A stretch of DNA of 5,271 bases from Yoonia sp. (GTDB lineage: Bacteria > Pseudomonadota > Alphaproteobacteria > Rhodobacterales > Rhodobacteraceae): positions 1 through 5,271 of the forward strand of contig JAPKCP010000230.1 of NCBI GenBank assembly GCA_028822885.1, written 5' to 3'. Below, in pieces: positions 5,171 through 5,271 of this stretch; the first letter of the stretch is position 1; each line of letters begins with the position of its first letter. Below the pieces are notes generated by a model. The model worked only from the letters and a program-made list of their open reading frames with translations, did no database searches and was not told where the DNA came from. A program made the position numbers and the translations under genes.

Positions 5171-5271
5171 ATGACCCGGTATATTTTGGGACGGCTGGTG
5201 TCGCTGGTGATTAGCTTGATCGTGGCCTCTGTGGTGATCTTTGCGGTGATTGAGATTGCACCGGGTGATCC
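5171..5271 (+). CDS. DppB-type ABC transporter permease, N-terminal part (3' end outside window)
   Basis: ATG 5171 opens a frame that stays open to the window edge. GGAGG (5158-5162) lies 8 nt upstream. The 33 complete codons translate to MTRYILGRLVSLV followed by a long hydrophobic segment ending in IFAVIEIAPGD. This is the standard start of DppB/OppB-type inner-membrane permeases: a short basic Tyr-Arg N-terminus, the first transmembrane helix (about residues 8-28), and the conserved PGDP motif at the periplasmic side. It is the expected partner of the solute-binding protein gene upstream, although an antisense ribH unit separates them. The second permease and the ATPase genes would be expected to follow beyond the window. 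Confidence 0.88.
   Translation, partial: MTRYILGRLVSLVISLIVASVVIFAVIEIAPGD

Noticed and set aside
4881..5174. Plus- and minus-strand open frames over the riboswitch region
   Set aside because: They are explained by the conserved RNA sequence of the FMN riboswitch, which is not translated.

Overview
The window looks like part of a chromosome from an alphaproteobacterium, most likely a member of the Rhodobacteraceae (roseobacter group). The basis is protein sequence style, moderately GC-rich codon use, a GC-rich intergenic hairpin of a kind I recall from that family, and a rhizobial/roseobacter-style RibH2 lumazine synthase. This taxonomic call is from recognition; I could not run a search.

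Layout, left to right. Positions 1-495 (+) hold the 3' end of an AbgB-like M20 amidohydrolase. Positions 592-1500 (+) hold a complete guanidino-group-modifying enzyme resembling dimethylarginine dimethylaminohydrolase or arginine deiminase. Positions 1620-2921 (+) hold a complete M20 metallohydrolase of the ArgE/DapE type. Positions 2949-4430 (+) hold a secreted family-5 (peptide-type) ABC transporter solute-binding protein. A bidirectional terminator lies at 4439-4465. Positions 4474-4902 (-) hold lumazine synthase (ribH, RibH2 type), with a textbook FMN riboswitch in its leader at 4985-5120 (-). From 5171 (+) to the window edge is the start of a DppB-type ABC permease.

The plus-strand genes read as one catabolic and uptake cluster. 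A peptide-type ABC importer (binding protein, then permease) is accompanied by two M20 amide-bond hydrolases and one C-N hydrolase acting on a guanidino or amidine group. A reasonable inference is import and breakdown of an N-acylated or peptide-like compound carrying a modified guanidino group, but the substrate cannot be read from the sequence.

The most unusual layout feature is the FMN-controlled ribH unit. It sits in the opposite direction between the binding protein gene and the permease gene, so the transporter operon is split by a terminator, an antisense gene and a roughly 50-bp divergent promoter region. I see no mobile elements, CRISPR arrays, tRNA or rRNA genes.
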